From Pseudomonadales bacterium (GTDB lineage: Bacteria; Pseudomonadota; Gammaproteobacteria; Pseudomonadales; Pseudohongiellaceae), in assembly GCA_022819645.1 (NCBI GenBank), contig JAJEGU010000036.1, positions 1 to 64,000 of the forward strand: DNA of 64,000 nt, in the 5' to 3' direction. The translations under genes and the position numbers were made by a program. Under the pieces are notes generated by a model. It did not search any database. It was not told where the DNA came from and saw nothing but the letters and a program-made list of their open reading frames with translations. Shown one piece after another: positions 40,257-49,332 of the stretch; the stretch's first letter is position 1; every line of letters starts with the position of its first letter.

Positions 40257-40940
40257 ATGGTGAAAAAGTTTGGGAATTCAATTTCAATAACAACCGCTTT
40301 TATTCTAATCTTTGTTGTGTTCATCGTAATTAGTGCCTGGAAAAATAATTTTTCTGATGATTTGGCTATACTAGAACACCAGAATGACCAATTATTAGAA
40401 TTGCTGAGATCAATAGACGATACGCTAGTTAACTTAGCTGAACTAACAAGCAATACCCAGGACATGATATCTAATCTTGATGCTAATATAAGGATGGAAA
40501 ATCAAAGTGAAGTTCCCATAACCGAATTGTCGCATTTTGTAGAAGACCCAAGCACACTACCCGATCTGATGAATCTTCCGATTGATACTCGATTAAAGGA
40601 AGAGTTTTCTTTGCTTGTTGATGAGTATTATGTAAATTTCTTAAGAGATATTAATGTTGATCAGATCACTATAGACAATATTGTTCTGGAACTAGTTGAA
40701 GAGTACAGTCAATATCAAGATGGCTATTCTGAATCAGAAGATTCTGAAACAAGTTTTGAATTTGTATCTGCACAACCCGGAGAAGGAGTTGCCTACATTC
40801 CAAGTCGAGTTATGAGCAGATTCTTAGAAGATGAAGGGTTTCTTCAGTTTTCATCATTTCAATCCGGTCTTGCTAAAGGTCAATACGATGTTTTTGAGTA
40901 CTTCGAATTTCAAATTAGGAATCTTGTCTCAGAACAGTAA
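40257..40940 (+). CDS. Membrane-anchored coiled-coil protein of unknown function
   Basis: The 227-residue protein has one N-terminal TM helix (ITTAFILIFVVFIVISAW), then a predicted coiled coil (about 35-80, HQNDQLLELLRSIDDTLVN) and an acidic C-terminal domain of about 140 residues with no recognised motif. A single-pass inner-membrane protein facing the periplasm is likely. AGAAGG is 8 bp before the ATG. AT-rich; part of the lysA-lptM island; converges on the membrane protein downstream. Confidence 0.65.
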   Translation: MVKKFGNSISITTAFILIFVVFIVISAWKNNFSDDLAILEHQNDQLLELLRSIDDTLVNLAELTSNTQDMISNLDANIRMENQSEVPITELSHFVEDPSTLPDLMNLPIDTRLKEEFSLLVDEYYVNFLRDINVDQITIDNIVLELVEEYSQYQDGYSESEDSETSFEFVSAQPGEGVAYIPSRVMSRFLEDEGFLQFSSFQSGLAKGQYDVFEYFEFQIRNLVSEQ

Positions 40941-40949
40941 CTAAGAATC

Positions 40950-42383
40950 CTACGAATAAATCTTGCCCTTTCCTAAAAATCTGCTTTTCATGATCGAATA
41001 TGAAATTAGGGAGAGTCCAAGTAGAAACGTCGCAGGAATCACAGCAAAAAGCGCAGCCTTTACTGGGAGGATCCTATCTGCATTTTCCCCGCCCAGCGAC
41101 GAAGGGAGGATTTCCCTTATCTGCTTATCATCCAAAAGCGCAACTAATGCATCTGTATCCAAATACGAAATTTCTGAAGAACTTTTTCCAAGAAATATAT
41201 TCCTGTTTCCTGTCTCCAAGTATTCCAATATTAAACTTTGTGCAGTGAGAGCGTCAGCTTTTCTGTTTGGCAAACCGCCACTAAATGATTGATATCCAAC
41301 GATTGACAATCCAATGATAGCAATAAGCAACCATAAGATAGCGGCTTGTTTAACAAATTTCGAACTCTTGTGATGGACCATATGCCAAGCACACATTCCG
41401 TTCACCCATATCCCTACTATCATTATTTCCCAATAGCGATTAGCTGGCGGCACTCCTTCTCCGCCGCGGAAATAGGCCATTGCCAAGATTTGGCAAGCAA
41501 TGAACACTCCCACCGAAAGGATAAATGGGGAGCCACGTAAGGCAAGAGTACTCCTAATTAGGTAAAACACCAACGGCACATAGATTACTAGCCCGATAAC
41601 AAAGCTTACCCTGAACGGCCAACTGATCGCCGCCAAAATTGATATTAGAAATCCGCGAATATGCTGTGCGTGGTAAACTTGGGCTCCTGGCTCTTCGTGT
41701 AGCGTCAATATGAATAGAGTGAATAGGGATATGCTGATCATACATTGCAGTATCTGCCATTTTGTTATCACTCTAGATTGTACTGCACTTACAAGTATCG
41801 CGCCAACAAATGCAGGGAATACGAAAGCGCCCGGAGTCATAGATAGCATCGCTAAAATTGAGAGGGAATATCCAAATATATATTGAGAATTAGCTAATGA
41901 TTGAAGAGCGAGTATGGAAAAGAGAATTACAAAATAGAATTGGGTTTGAAATGCAACGGTTATTGAAATCCATGAAAAAGGAACAGCGAATAGTATGACC
42001 GTCAATACAACAGGAAATAGAGGGTTATAGCTGTGATGATTTAATATGATAAATCTGACCAGAACAGCACAAATAATCGCATGTAATAGCGCATTGATAA
42101 TCATTTGAAGCTGCGGATCCCACCCTGCATTGACTACGTATAAAGCAAGAGATGTTAAACGAGTCAATACTAGCCTATGGCCATTGTGTGGCGCTAAAAT
42201 TTCGCTTATTCCAAGATCGCTATTTTCATATTTCCTATACACCCAGTCGGCTTCCGCATCCCATTCATCATAATACGGAATTGACGTTCCGTAATTCTCT
42301 ACTGTCCATGCCATGGAAGAGAACACAACTAAAAATGTTCCTAACAACATCCAATTAGTATGTATTTCGGATGATCGTTTCAT
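40950..42383 (-). CDS. Polytopic membrane protein, GT-C-like
   Basis: The product is about 477 residues with roughly 10 TM helices. After TM1 comes SIPYYDEWDAEADWVYR and then APHNGHRLVLTRL. Acidic residues in the first loop plus an H-N-x-H-R pattern are seen in bacterial GT-C-type polyprenyl-phosphate-sugar transferases and their unassigned relatives. A glycan-transfer role is inferred only from this. ATG 42383 with AGGG upstream is preferred over TTG 42398. AT-rich. Confidence 0.6.
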   Translation of the reverse strand: MKRSSEIHTNWMLLGTFLVVFSSMAWTVENYGTSIPYYDEWDAEADWVYRKYENSDLGISEILAPHNGHRLVLTRLTSLALYVVNAGWDPQLQMIINALLHAIICAVLVRFIILNHHSYNPLFPVVLTVILFAVPFSWISITVAFQTQFYFVILFSILALQSLANSQYIFGYSLSILAMLSMTPGAFVFPAFVGAILVSAVQSRVITKWQILQCMISISLFTLFILTLHEEPGAQVYHAQHIRGFLISILAAISWPFRVSFVIGLVIYVPLVFYLIRSTLALRGSPFILSVGVFIACQILAMAYFRGGEGVPPANRYWEIMIVGIWVNGMCAWHMVHHKSSKFVKQAAILWLLIAIIGLSIVGYQSFSGGLPNRKADALTAQSLILEYLETGNRNIFLGKSSSEISYLDTDALVALLDDKQIREILPSSLGGENADRILPVKAALFAVIPATFLLGLSLISYSIMKSRFLGKGKIYS

Positions 42384-42445
42384 GTTTTTCCCTATCAAAA
42401 ACCTGCAAGAAAGTTCATCCAGAAATTCCTATTTTGATTTTCACT

Positions 42446-42610
42446 TTAATCCCTAGTATGTGAGGAAGAAGTTTGTGATAACTGTTCTTCCCCAAAAATC
42501 TCAACAGTTTCTGGACGCTCTAAACCACCTTTCTGTCCGCAGGAGCCATTTAGCAATGCCAACACCAGCAACACTATTAACTGAGTAGTTTTACATGAAC
42601 AGTTTGTCAT
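42446..42610 (-). CDS. lptM: LptM (YifL)-like small lipoprotein
   Basis: The 54-residue product has a lipobox (LLVLALLNGSC) followed by GQKGGLERPE, matching the C-G-Q-K-G-x-L-x-x-P start of mature LptM, which assists LptD maturation. In many gammaproteobacteria lptM lies immediately upstream of lysA on the same strand. Here both remain on the minus strand but are separated by an AT-rich island and an IS. The tail after the motif is short and unlike the usual Pro-rich form. Confidence 0.65.
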   Translation of the reverse strand: MTNCSCKTTQLIVLLVLALLNGSCGQKGGLERPETVEIFGEEQLSQTSSSHTRD

Positions 42611-42722
42611 GTATGTGGCACTAAATAAAGACATGGATTGCGCTTGCTGCCTCATAATCTCAAAATGCCCTAATAGGAATTATATGCGACATTTCCGTGA
42701 CTTGAAAATTCATTTGGCTCTG

Positions 42723-44390
42723 CTACACCCAGAACGAGAAGTAGAGGTAAACCGCGGCGACCAGGCCAAGCACGACGGCAGTGGCGGCGATGTCCCTTCG
42801 ATCATAGCTTCGGCGCACGGCTTCGCGGTCGATCGTCGCCAGCGTCAGGCCGCGAATCTGCTCGGGCTTCGGCGGCGCGGCGCCATAGGAGAAGGCGACG
42901 ATGACGGCAATGCTGATCAGGAACAGTACGCCGGAAAAATACAGGAAATTGAAATCGGCGATCGCCGCCAGGAAAGCGGGATTCTCGATCTTGCCGGCGC
43001 CGAAAACCGCCTGCAGAAGCAATTTTCCCATTCCCAGCACGAAGCCGAGTCCCATGCCCCAGACCGCGCCGCGCGAATTGATGCGCTGGTTGAACAGCCC
43101 CAGCAGAAAGACCGCCGTGATCGGCGGCGCCAGATAACTCTGTACGTTTTGCAGATATTGATAAAGTCCGCCCTCGGAGACCGCCGGCATGATCGGAATC
43201 CAGATCAGGCCGAGAACGATGACCACGCCCGTGGCGAGCCGCCCGACGGTGACGATCCGCTGTTCCGAGGCGCCCGGCCGCAACTTCTCGTACACGTCGA
43301 CCGTGAACAGCGTCGCCGTCGAATTGAAAAGCGAGGACAGGGAACTCATCAGCGCCGCCAGCAGGCCGGCGACCACGAGTCCCCGCAATCCGGCCGGCAA
43401 CAGCGAGACGACCATCGTCGGAAAGACCTGGTCGCCGACGAGATTGCCCGCCGCGTCCACCGGAATCTGCAACATGCCGCGATCGGTCAGGGCGGCGCCG
43501 ATCAGGCCCGGCACGAGAAAGATGAACACGGGCCAGACCTTGAGAAACGCGCCCCACAAGGCGCCGCGGCGGGCGGCCGTCAGATTTTTCGCCGCCAGCG
43601 TGCGTTGCACGATGTATTGATCGGTACACCAGTACCAGATGCCGACGATGGGCGATGCGACCAGTATCCCCAGCCAGGGAAATTCGGGATCGGACAAGGG
43701 CCGCCACAAGGCGTAATCGGCGACATTGGCCGCGGCGAAGGATTGCAACTCGCCCCAGCCGCCCAGTTGCTGGAGGCCGAACCAGGTAATCGCGGCCGAG
43801 CCGAGAATCAGCACCAGCGCCTGCACCGAATCGGTATACAGCACGGCTCGCAGTCCGCCGGCGACCGTGTACAGGCCCGTAAGCAGCACGGTCACGACCG
43901 CGCCGACCCAGAACGCCGCATCCGGGCTGCCGAATGTGTCCGGCAACAAGGTGCGGAAAATGATCGCGCCGGCATAGACGGTGACGGAAACCTTTGTCAG
44001 CACATAGGCCGCGAGCGAGACAAGCGACAGGATCCAGCGCGGTTTCGGCCCGAAGCGGCGTTCGAGAAACTCCGGCATGGTGAATACGCCGGCCTGGTAA
44101 TAGAAAGGAACGAACACCCAGGCAAGCAGGACGACGATCCATGCGTGCAATTCGTAATGCGCCATGGCCAGGCCGGTCGACGCGCCTTGTCCCGCCAGGC
44201 CGACGATATGTTCTGAGCCGATGTTCGAGGCGAAAATCGACGCGCCGATGGCGAAGAAGCCGACATTGCGTCCGGCGAGAAAGTAGTCAGTCGAGGTCTG
44301 TTGCCTGCGCGTGACCGACGCCACCAGCGCCAGCAGCACACCGAAATAGGCGGCGATGACAATCCAGTCGAGCGTGCTGAGAGATGACAT
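42723..44390 (-). CDS. Sodium:sugar symporter, SSS/SGLT family
   Basis: The 555-residue protein has about 14 TM helices and starts STLDWIVIAAYFGVLLALV. It carries the SGLT-type segments GRNVGFFAIGASIFASNIGSEH (cut here for length), GLYTVAGGLRAVLYTDSVQ and CTDQYIVQRTLAAKNL. It resembles vSGLT-like glucose/galactose/xylose carriers. It is divergent from xylB-xylA with a 95-bp shared promoter region, so sodium-driven xylose uptake is a reasonable inference. Confidence 0.88.
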   Translation of the reverse strand: MSSLSTLDWIVIAAYFGVLLALVASVTRRQQTSTDYFLAGRNVGFFAIGASIFASNIGSEHIVGLAGQGASTGLAMAHYELHAWIVVLLAWVFVPFYYQAGVFTMPEFLERRFGPKPRWILSLVSLAAYVLTKVSVTVYAGAIIFRTLLPDTFGSPDAAFWVGAVVTVLLTGLYTVAGGLRAVLYTDSVQALVLILGSAAITWFGLQQLGGWGELQSFAAANVADYALWRPLSDPEFPWLGILVASPIVGIWYWCTDQYIVQRTLAAKNLTAARRGALWGAFLKVWPVFIFLVPGLIGAALTDRGMLQIPVDAAGNLVGDQVFPTMVVSLLPAGLRGLVVAGLLAALMSSLSSLFNSTATLFTVDVYEKLRPGASEQRIVTVGRLATGVVIVLGLIWIPIMPAVSEGGLYQYLQNVQSYLAPPITAVFLLGLFNQRINSRGAVWGMGLGFVLGMGKLLLQAVFGAGKIENPAFLAAIADFNFLYFSGVLFLISIAVIVAFSYGAAPPKPEQIRGLTLATIDREAVRRSYDRRDIAATAVVLGLVAAVYLYFSFWV

Positions 44391-44485
44391 GGGCTCGGTC
44401 CTTGTTTCAAGCCGGTCAAGAATCTAGCATTACGCGGGTCTTGTAAACAGTGCGGCCGGGCAGGAAAACAGATGGGAAATCCGTT

Positions 44486-45967
44486 TTGAACACCGTTGTC
44501 GGCATCGATCTGGGCACACAGGCGCTCAAGCTGGTGTTTTACGACGTGGACTTGCGCGAAGTCGCGGCGGTGGAGTCCTCTCCGCTGGAACTGCGCCAGG
44601 ACGATAGCGGCGCCGCCGAACAGCTTAGCCAATGGTGGCTGAGCGCACTGAAAACCGCTTTTTCCGGGGTCGATCCGGAACTTCGCGCTTCCGCCCGAGC
44701 GCTGGCGGTTTCCGGCCAGCAACATGGTTTTGTCGCCATCGATTCAGCCGATCGGGTTCTGGCGCCGGTGAAGTTGTGGTGCGATACCTCGACTGAAGAC
44801 GAATGCGCCGAAATCATGCGCGAAGCCGGCGGGTTCGATGCCTGCATCGAGCAGGCGGGAAATCCGATTCCGCCCGGCTACACGGCCTCGAAGATCCGCT
44901 GGCTGAAGAAGAAGCTCCCACGCGAATACGAAAAACTCGACGCCATTCTCCTGCCCCACGATTACCTCAATCTCTATCTGACCGGCGAACGCTGCATGGA
45001 AATGGGCGATGCCTCGGGCACCGGCCTGCTCGATGTCCGCCGGCGCGACTGGTCGCCGGCCATGTTGCGCGCGGTCGACCACGACCGGGATTTGAAGGAA
45101 TGCCTGCCCCCCTTGCGCATCGGCAATGAAGCGGTCGGCGAGGTTCGCGCCGACGCGGCCGCCGAACTCGGCATTCCCGCGGGCATTCCGGTGGCCATCG
45201 GCGGCGGCGACAACATGATGGGCGCCATCGGCACCGGCAACGTCGAGCCCGGCAACGTCACCATGAGCCTGGGAACATCGGGCACCGTCTATGCGTACGC
45301 GGACAAGCCCGTCATCGATCCCGGAGGCAACGTCGCCGCCTTCTGTTCGTCGACCGGCGGCTGGCTGCCCCTGCTTTGCACGATGAATTGCACCGTCACG
45401 ACCGAACTGATGCGGAACCTGTTCGGCGCCGGCCTGACCGCGTTCGAATCGCGCATCAGGCAGGCGTCGCGCGGCTCGGAAGGCGTGATCACGCTGCCGT
45501 TCTTCAATGGCGAGCGCACGCCGAATCTTCCCGGAGCCCGCGGCTGCATCGTCGGTCTCGACAGCCGCAACATGAAACCCGAAAACTTCCTGCGCTCAGC
45601 CGTCGAAGGCGCCACTTTCGCATTGAAGTTCGGCATCGACGAACTCGCGGCCCTCGGCGTGGGAACCGCCAATATCGTGTTGACCGGCGGCGGCGCGAAC
45701 AGCGGCGAATGGCGGCAGATCGTCGCCGACGTCTGCGCCTCCCCGGTAACCGTATACGAACAGCAGGAAGGGGCGGCTTTCGGGGCGGCGTTGCAAGCCA
45801 TGCAACTGCTCGAACCTGGCGCCTTGATCACGGAAATCTGCCGCATGAACCTGACCCGCAACGACGACCGATGTTGCGAACCCCGGCGCGAAGCGGTGAA
45901 ATCCTACGAAGACGCCTATGGCCGATATCAGCAGGCGGTAGCAGCGGCATCTTCGCTTTACGCCTGA
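44486..45967 (+). CDS. xylB: Xylulokinase (FGGY family)
   Basis: XylB phosphorylates D-xylulose. The protein is about 493 residues: VVGIDLGTQALKLVFYD at the start, LAVSGQQHGFVAID, LPHDYLNLYLTGE, MSLGTSGTVYAY and the FGGY C-terminal IVLTGGGANSGEWRQIVADV. TTG 44486 with GGGA upstream starts the conserved sequence; a GTG at 44450 would add 12 residues. It is followed by xylA after 51 bp. Confidence 0.93.
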   Translation: MNTVVGIDLGTQALKLVFYDVDLREVAAVESSPLELRQDDSGAAEQLSQWWLSALKTAFSGVDPELRASARALAVSGQQHGFVAIDSADRVLAPVKLWCDTSTEDECAEIMREAGGFDACIEQAGNPIPPGYTASKIRWLKKKLPREYEKLDAILLPHDYLNLYLTGERCMEMGDASGTGLLDVRRRDWSPAMLRAVDHDRDLKECLPPLRIGNEAVGEVRADAAAELGIPAGIPVAIGGGDNMMGAIGTGNVEPGNVTMSLGTSGTVYAYADKPVIDPGGNVAAFCSSTGGWLPLLCTMNCTVTTELMRNLFGAGLTAFESRIRQASRGSEGVITLPFFNGERTPNLPGARGCIVGLDSRNMKPENFLRSAVEGATFALKFGIDELAALGVGTANIVLTGGGANSGEWRQIVADVCASPVTVYEQQEGAAFGAALQAMQLLEPGALITEICRMNLTRNDDRCCEPRREAVKSYEDAYGRYQQAVAAASSLYA

Positions 45968-46018
45968 AAGCGGAAGTGGCCCGGAACTGAAAACCGGAAC
46001 CAAAAAAGAGTACGGAAA

Positions 46019-47368
46019 ATGAGTCGAACAGTTTTTACCGGAGACCGGGAGTACTTTCCCGGCATCGGCCGGATCGGATACGAAGGACCCGAATCCGACA
46101 ACGCGCTCGCCTTCAAGGCCTACGACCCGGCGCGCGTGGTCGCCGGCAAGACGATGGAAGAACACCTCCGTTTCGCCGTCTGTTACTGGCATACGTTTTG
46201 CGCCGAAGGCGCCGACCCGTTCGGGCCGGGAACGCGCCGGCACGCATGGGCGGCGAAAGCCGACGCAATGGACCGTTCTCGCGACCGTCTGGATGCCGCC
46301 TTCGAGTTTTTCAGCAAGCTGAACGTGCCATTCTGGTGCTTCCACGACTTTGACCTCTCCAGCGAAGGCGCCTCGGTCGGTGAGTCCGAAGAAAATCTGC
46401 GGGCGATGGTCGAACTCGCGAAAGAGCGGCAGCGCGAGACGGGTTTGCGGCTGCTCTGGGGCACGGCGAACCTGTTTTCCCATCCGCGTTACATGAACGG
46501 CGCCGCCACCAATCCCGATTTCGCCGTCGTCGCGCGAGCCGCGGCCCAGGTCAAGGCCGCGCTCGAGGCAACCGTCGAACTGGGCGGGAGCAATTACGTA
46601 TTCTGGGGCGGCCGCGAAGGCTACGCCTGCCTGCAGAACACCGATACGCGCCGGGAACTCGAACACATGGCGATTTTCCTGGAAAAGGCCCGCGACTACG
46701 GCCGTTCGATCGGTTTCGACGGCGCCTTCCTGATCGAACCCAAGCCGATGGAGCCGATGAAGCATCAATACGATTTCGACGCCCAGACGGTGATCGGATT
46801 CCTGCGCCATCATGGGCTCGCGGGCGATTTCAAGTTGAACATCGAAGCGAACCACGCCACCCTCGCGGGACACCCGTTCGCCCACGATCTGCGCATGGCG
46901 GCTGACGCGGGCCTGCTCGGCTCCATCGACGCCAATCGCGGCGACCCGCAAAACGGCTGGGACACCGACCAGTTCCCGCTCGACCTGTACGACTGCGTCC
47001 ACGGCATGATGGTCGTGCTCGAAGCGGGCGGCCTCGGCCGCGGCGGACTCAATTTCGACGCCAAGGTCAGGCGGGAATCCACCGACATCGAGGACATGTT
47101 CATCGCCCACATCGGCGGCATGGACGCATTCGCGCGAGGCCTGTTGATCGCCGACAGCATCCTGGCCGACCCGAGAATGCATTCGCTCAGGCAGGGACGC
47201 TACGGCAGCTTCGATTCCGGCGACGGCGAACGCTTCGAAAACCGGGAACTCGATCTCGTCGCATTGCGCGACATAGCTGCCGGCTCCGAAGAGCCCGCCC
47301 AGATCAGCGGCAAACAGGAACTGGTGGAAAACCTGATCAACGATCACATCGCCCGCGCCGGCCGCTAG
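46019..47368 (+). CDS. xylA: Xylose isomerase
   Basis: XylA converts D-xylose to D-xylulose. The 449-residue protein has the active-site [11 protein letters not shown], the metal ligands in [17 protein letters not shown] and [12 protein letters not shown], and the second metal site in [20 protein letters not shown]. This is the class II (longer) type. With xylB and the symporter it forms a compact xylose pathway. No XylR regulator is seen in the window. Confidence 0.97.
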   Translation: MSRTVFTGDREYFPGIGRIGYEGPESDNALAFKAYDPARVVAGKTMEEHLRFAVCYWHTFCAEGADPFGPGTRRHAWAAKADAMDRSRDRLDAAFEFFSKLNVPFWCFHDFDLSSEGASVGESEENLRAMVELAKERQRETGLRLLWGTANLFSHPRYMNGAATNPDFAVVARAAAQVKAALEATVELGGSNYVFWGGREGYACLQNTDTRRELEHMAIFLEKARDYGRSIGFDGAFLIEPKPMEPMKHQYDFDAQTVIGFLRHHGLAGDFKLNIEANHATLAGHPFAHDLRMAADAGLLGSIDANRGDPQNGWDTDQFPLDLYDCVHGMMVVLEAGGLGRGGLNFDAKVRRESTDIEDMFIAHIGGMDAFARGLLIADSILADPRMHSLRQGRYGSFDSGDGERFENRELDLVALRDIAAGSEEPAQISGKQELVENLINDHIARAGR

Positions 47369-47442
47369 CCGCGCCGCCTTCGGAAAAACAGTTTTCACAG
47401 TGACTTTTTCGGATTTAATTCCGAATTGGTTAGCATCCCCGC

Positions 47443-47829
47443 TCACGCAAACTTGATCGGGCAAGGGTAATTTCCGAGCAACTTGTCGCTGGTGAGCAGT
47501 GTTATGCCCTCGACCTGCGCCTGCGCGGCTAGCATGCGGTCAAACGGATCTTTGTGTATCGGCGGCAAGGACAGCACGAAAGCGGCGTGGTTCCCGGAAA
47601 TCGGTAATTCCTCGTATCCATTCTCCAACAGGCCGCGGCGCAGCACATGCGGGTCAACATTGAAGTCATCGCGGCCCAGGCCGCGTTTTATGGCGACTTC
47701 CCAGATCGAGGCGGCGCTGAAAACTCTTGTCGTATCGCTTGCCTCAATCAGTTCCCTCGTTTCCGGGCGCAAGCGTTCAGGCGCCGCGGCCGCCAGCAGC
47801 AGCAAGTTGGTGTCGATCAAGAATTTCAC
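47443..47829 (-). CDS. vapC: VapC-family PIN-domain toxin
   Basis: The 128-residue PIN-domain RNase shows the acidic residues in FLIDTNLLL, SIWEVAIKRGLG, KDPFDRMLAAQA and LLTSDKLLGNY. All four conserved positions are present, so it should be active. The start overlaps the antitoxin end by 4 bp. The pair lies directly downstream of xylA in the opposite orientation. Confidence 0.92.
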   Translation of the reverse strand: MKFLIDTNLLLLAAAAPERLRPETRELIEASDTTRVFSAASIWEVAIKRGLGRDDFNVDPHVLRRGLLENGYEELPISGNHAAFVLSLPPIHKDPFDRMLAAQAQVEGITLLTSDKLLGNYPCPIKFA

Positions 47830-48065
47830 GTTTCACCTTCGAACATCGACTCGATTTCCGAGGCGCCGAGCTTATCGAAGTCTTCGGGTATCTCAAACTT
47901 TCCGCGCAAAAAACCAACCGGCGTCGGCTCCGGCGCCCCGTCAAGACTGACCACCTTGACCAGCGGCTTGCCGGCTCTGGCTATGACAAAAGGCTCTCCC
48001 TTGACCGCACTCTCCACGAGCCTGGAAAGCTGAGTCTTCGCCTCGTGCATGTTAACGACCCTCAT
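47826..48065 (-). CDS. Phd/YefM-type antitoxin
   Basis: The 79-residue protein starts VVNMHEAKTQLSRLVESAV, the Phd/YefM DNA-binding fold, and continues FVIARAGKPLVKV. The C-terminal part should wrap the toxin. It precedes the PIN toxin with a 4-bp overlap. The likely autoregulated promoter lies in the AT-rich repeat TAGTCTAGTCGCTCTAGTTT at about 48082-48102. Confidence 0.9.
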   Translation of the reverse strand: MRVVNMHEAKTQLSRLVESAVKGEPFVIARAGKPLVKVVSLDGAPEPTPVGFLRGKFEIPEDFDKLGASEIESMFEGET

Positions 48066-48392
48066 GACGGCATTCCCTAATTAGTCTAGTCGCTCTAGTT
48101 TAGTTTATAACCTAAAAGGGAGCAACCCGGAGACTACGACAATCCCGCGCCTAGCCGAGTACTGGCAGCCATATATCTGCGTGACTGATGGTCCATCTGA
48201 CCCCATGACCGCCCGACCGTGCGGACAGGACGACCGGGTATTTGATTGCGCCCAATTTGCCATTGACTCGAATTCCCTCTGCTTGGTAGGATTCGAGTCA
48301 TCCAGCGACTCCCGAGTTACTCATTAGGTTGGAGCGTGGACTAGGAAGAGGGCTCCATTTGGAGCCCTCAATTATTTTGGGGGATTCTGGAT
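48066..48392 (+). other. Noncoding region with two hairpins ahead of the NYN gene
   Basis: No credible gene. It contains GACTCGAAT (48265-48273) pairing with ATTCGAGTC (48291-48299). Further on, GAGGGCTCC (48348-48356) pairs with GGAGCCCTC (48361-48369), followed by AATTATTTT. The second is terminator-like and ends about 15-23 bp before the NYN start codon, so it may attenuate expression or end a short upstream RNA. Confidence 0.55.
48348..48378 (+). terminator. Terminator-like hairpin in the NYN gene leader
   Basis: A 9-bp perfect GC-rich stem with ATTT loop is followed by AATTATTTT. The GGGGGA Shine-Dalgarno of the NYN gene starts right after it. Confidence 0.5.
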
Positions 48393-49205
48393 TTGCGTTG
48401 CGCAGTCTTTGTAGATGCTGGCTACCTGTATGCTGCGGGATCCGAACTCTTGGGCGGACGCAAAATGTCCCGCAGCCAAATCCAACTGGATATCCACAAG
48501 GTTCTCTCTAGCTTGCGTGATGTCGCCGCCGAGGCGTCTACTCGGGATTCCTTCCTTCGCGTGTATTGGTACGATGGCGAACTTCGCACCGGATCAACGA
48601 CTGAACAGGAACAGCTAGCCGACACGGATGGCGTGAAACTGCGATTGGGAACGATAACTTTCGCCGGTCGACAGAAAGGCGTGGATTCCTTGATCGTGAC
48701 CGACCTGATCGAACTCGCACGTAATCGCGCGATCTCAGATGCAATTCTTGTGTCTGGGGATGAGGATGTGCGCATCGGCGTACAGATCACGCAGAGTTTC
48801 GGTGTGCGTGTACATCTTCTCGGAATCGAACCGTGTTCCCAGAACCAATCGCGGCTACTTCGCCAAGAAGCAGACTCGACTATCAAATGGCAACGATCAG
48901 ACATTGAGCAATTCCTCACAATCATAGAGCGCGCCACCGATGCGGAAAACGTGCCTCCGGCAAAGATTGATCAATCACCCTCAAATCAAGCGGAACTCGA
49001 CACCGCGATAAGTGAATTCGTTCGCGACTGCTCTGCAGATGAATTAGCTACCTTAGCCGAATTGGAAAAGCGAGCACAGATTCCGCCCAACCTTGACCGG
49101 CGGCTTCTCGGTAGTGCCGCGAAAAAAGTAGACCGTCTGCTAGAAAACGAAGAACGGACATACATTCGGCTAGCCGTCAAACACCTCGCTCGCGGCTTGC
49201 GCTGA
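48393..49205 (+). CDS. NYN-domain (PIN-like) putative nuclease
   Basis: The 270-residue protein has an N-terminal NYN domain (about 1-150) with the acidic residues expected of the fold: D8 in CAVFVDAGYLY, D98 in QKGVDSLIVTD, D104, and D123/D125 in LVSGDEDVRIGV. NYN proteins are RNases related to PIN and FLAP nucleases. The C-terminal about 110 residues are helical and unassigned; they may be an OST-HTH-like or partner-binding module, which I cannot confirm. The start is TTG 48393 with GGGGGA 8 bp upstream. It precedes a PLD-like gene on the same strand by 127 bp. Confidence 0.82.
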   Translation: MRCAVFVDAGYLYAAGSELLGGRKMSRSQIQLDIHKVLSSLRDVAAEASTRDSFLRVYWYDGELRTGSTTEQEQLADTDGVKLRLGTITFAGRQKGVDSLIVTDLIELARNRAISDAILVSGDEDVRIGVQITQSFGVRVHLLGIEPCSQNQSRLLRQEADSTIKWQRSDIEQFLTIIERATDAENVPPAKIDQSPSNQAELDTAISEFVRDCSADELATLAELEKRAQIPPNLDRRLLGSAAKKVDRLLENEERTYIRLAVKHLARGLR

Positions 49206-49332
49206 CATTACAAGCAAGTCTAGACTCATGTTGCCTTGGGTGTGACAATCACGACCCCCACAAGAGGATCATCTAAACGCACCTTGCTTGGCCTCTTGAA
49301 GCGAACACATTTTAAACATAAGGAGTCAAGAT

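Noticed and set aside
45596-47464. 622-codon minus-strand frame opposite xylB/xylA
   Set aside because: Shadow of two clear sugar-pathway genes.
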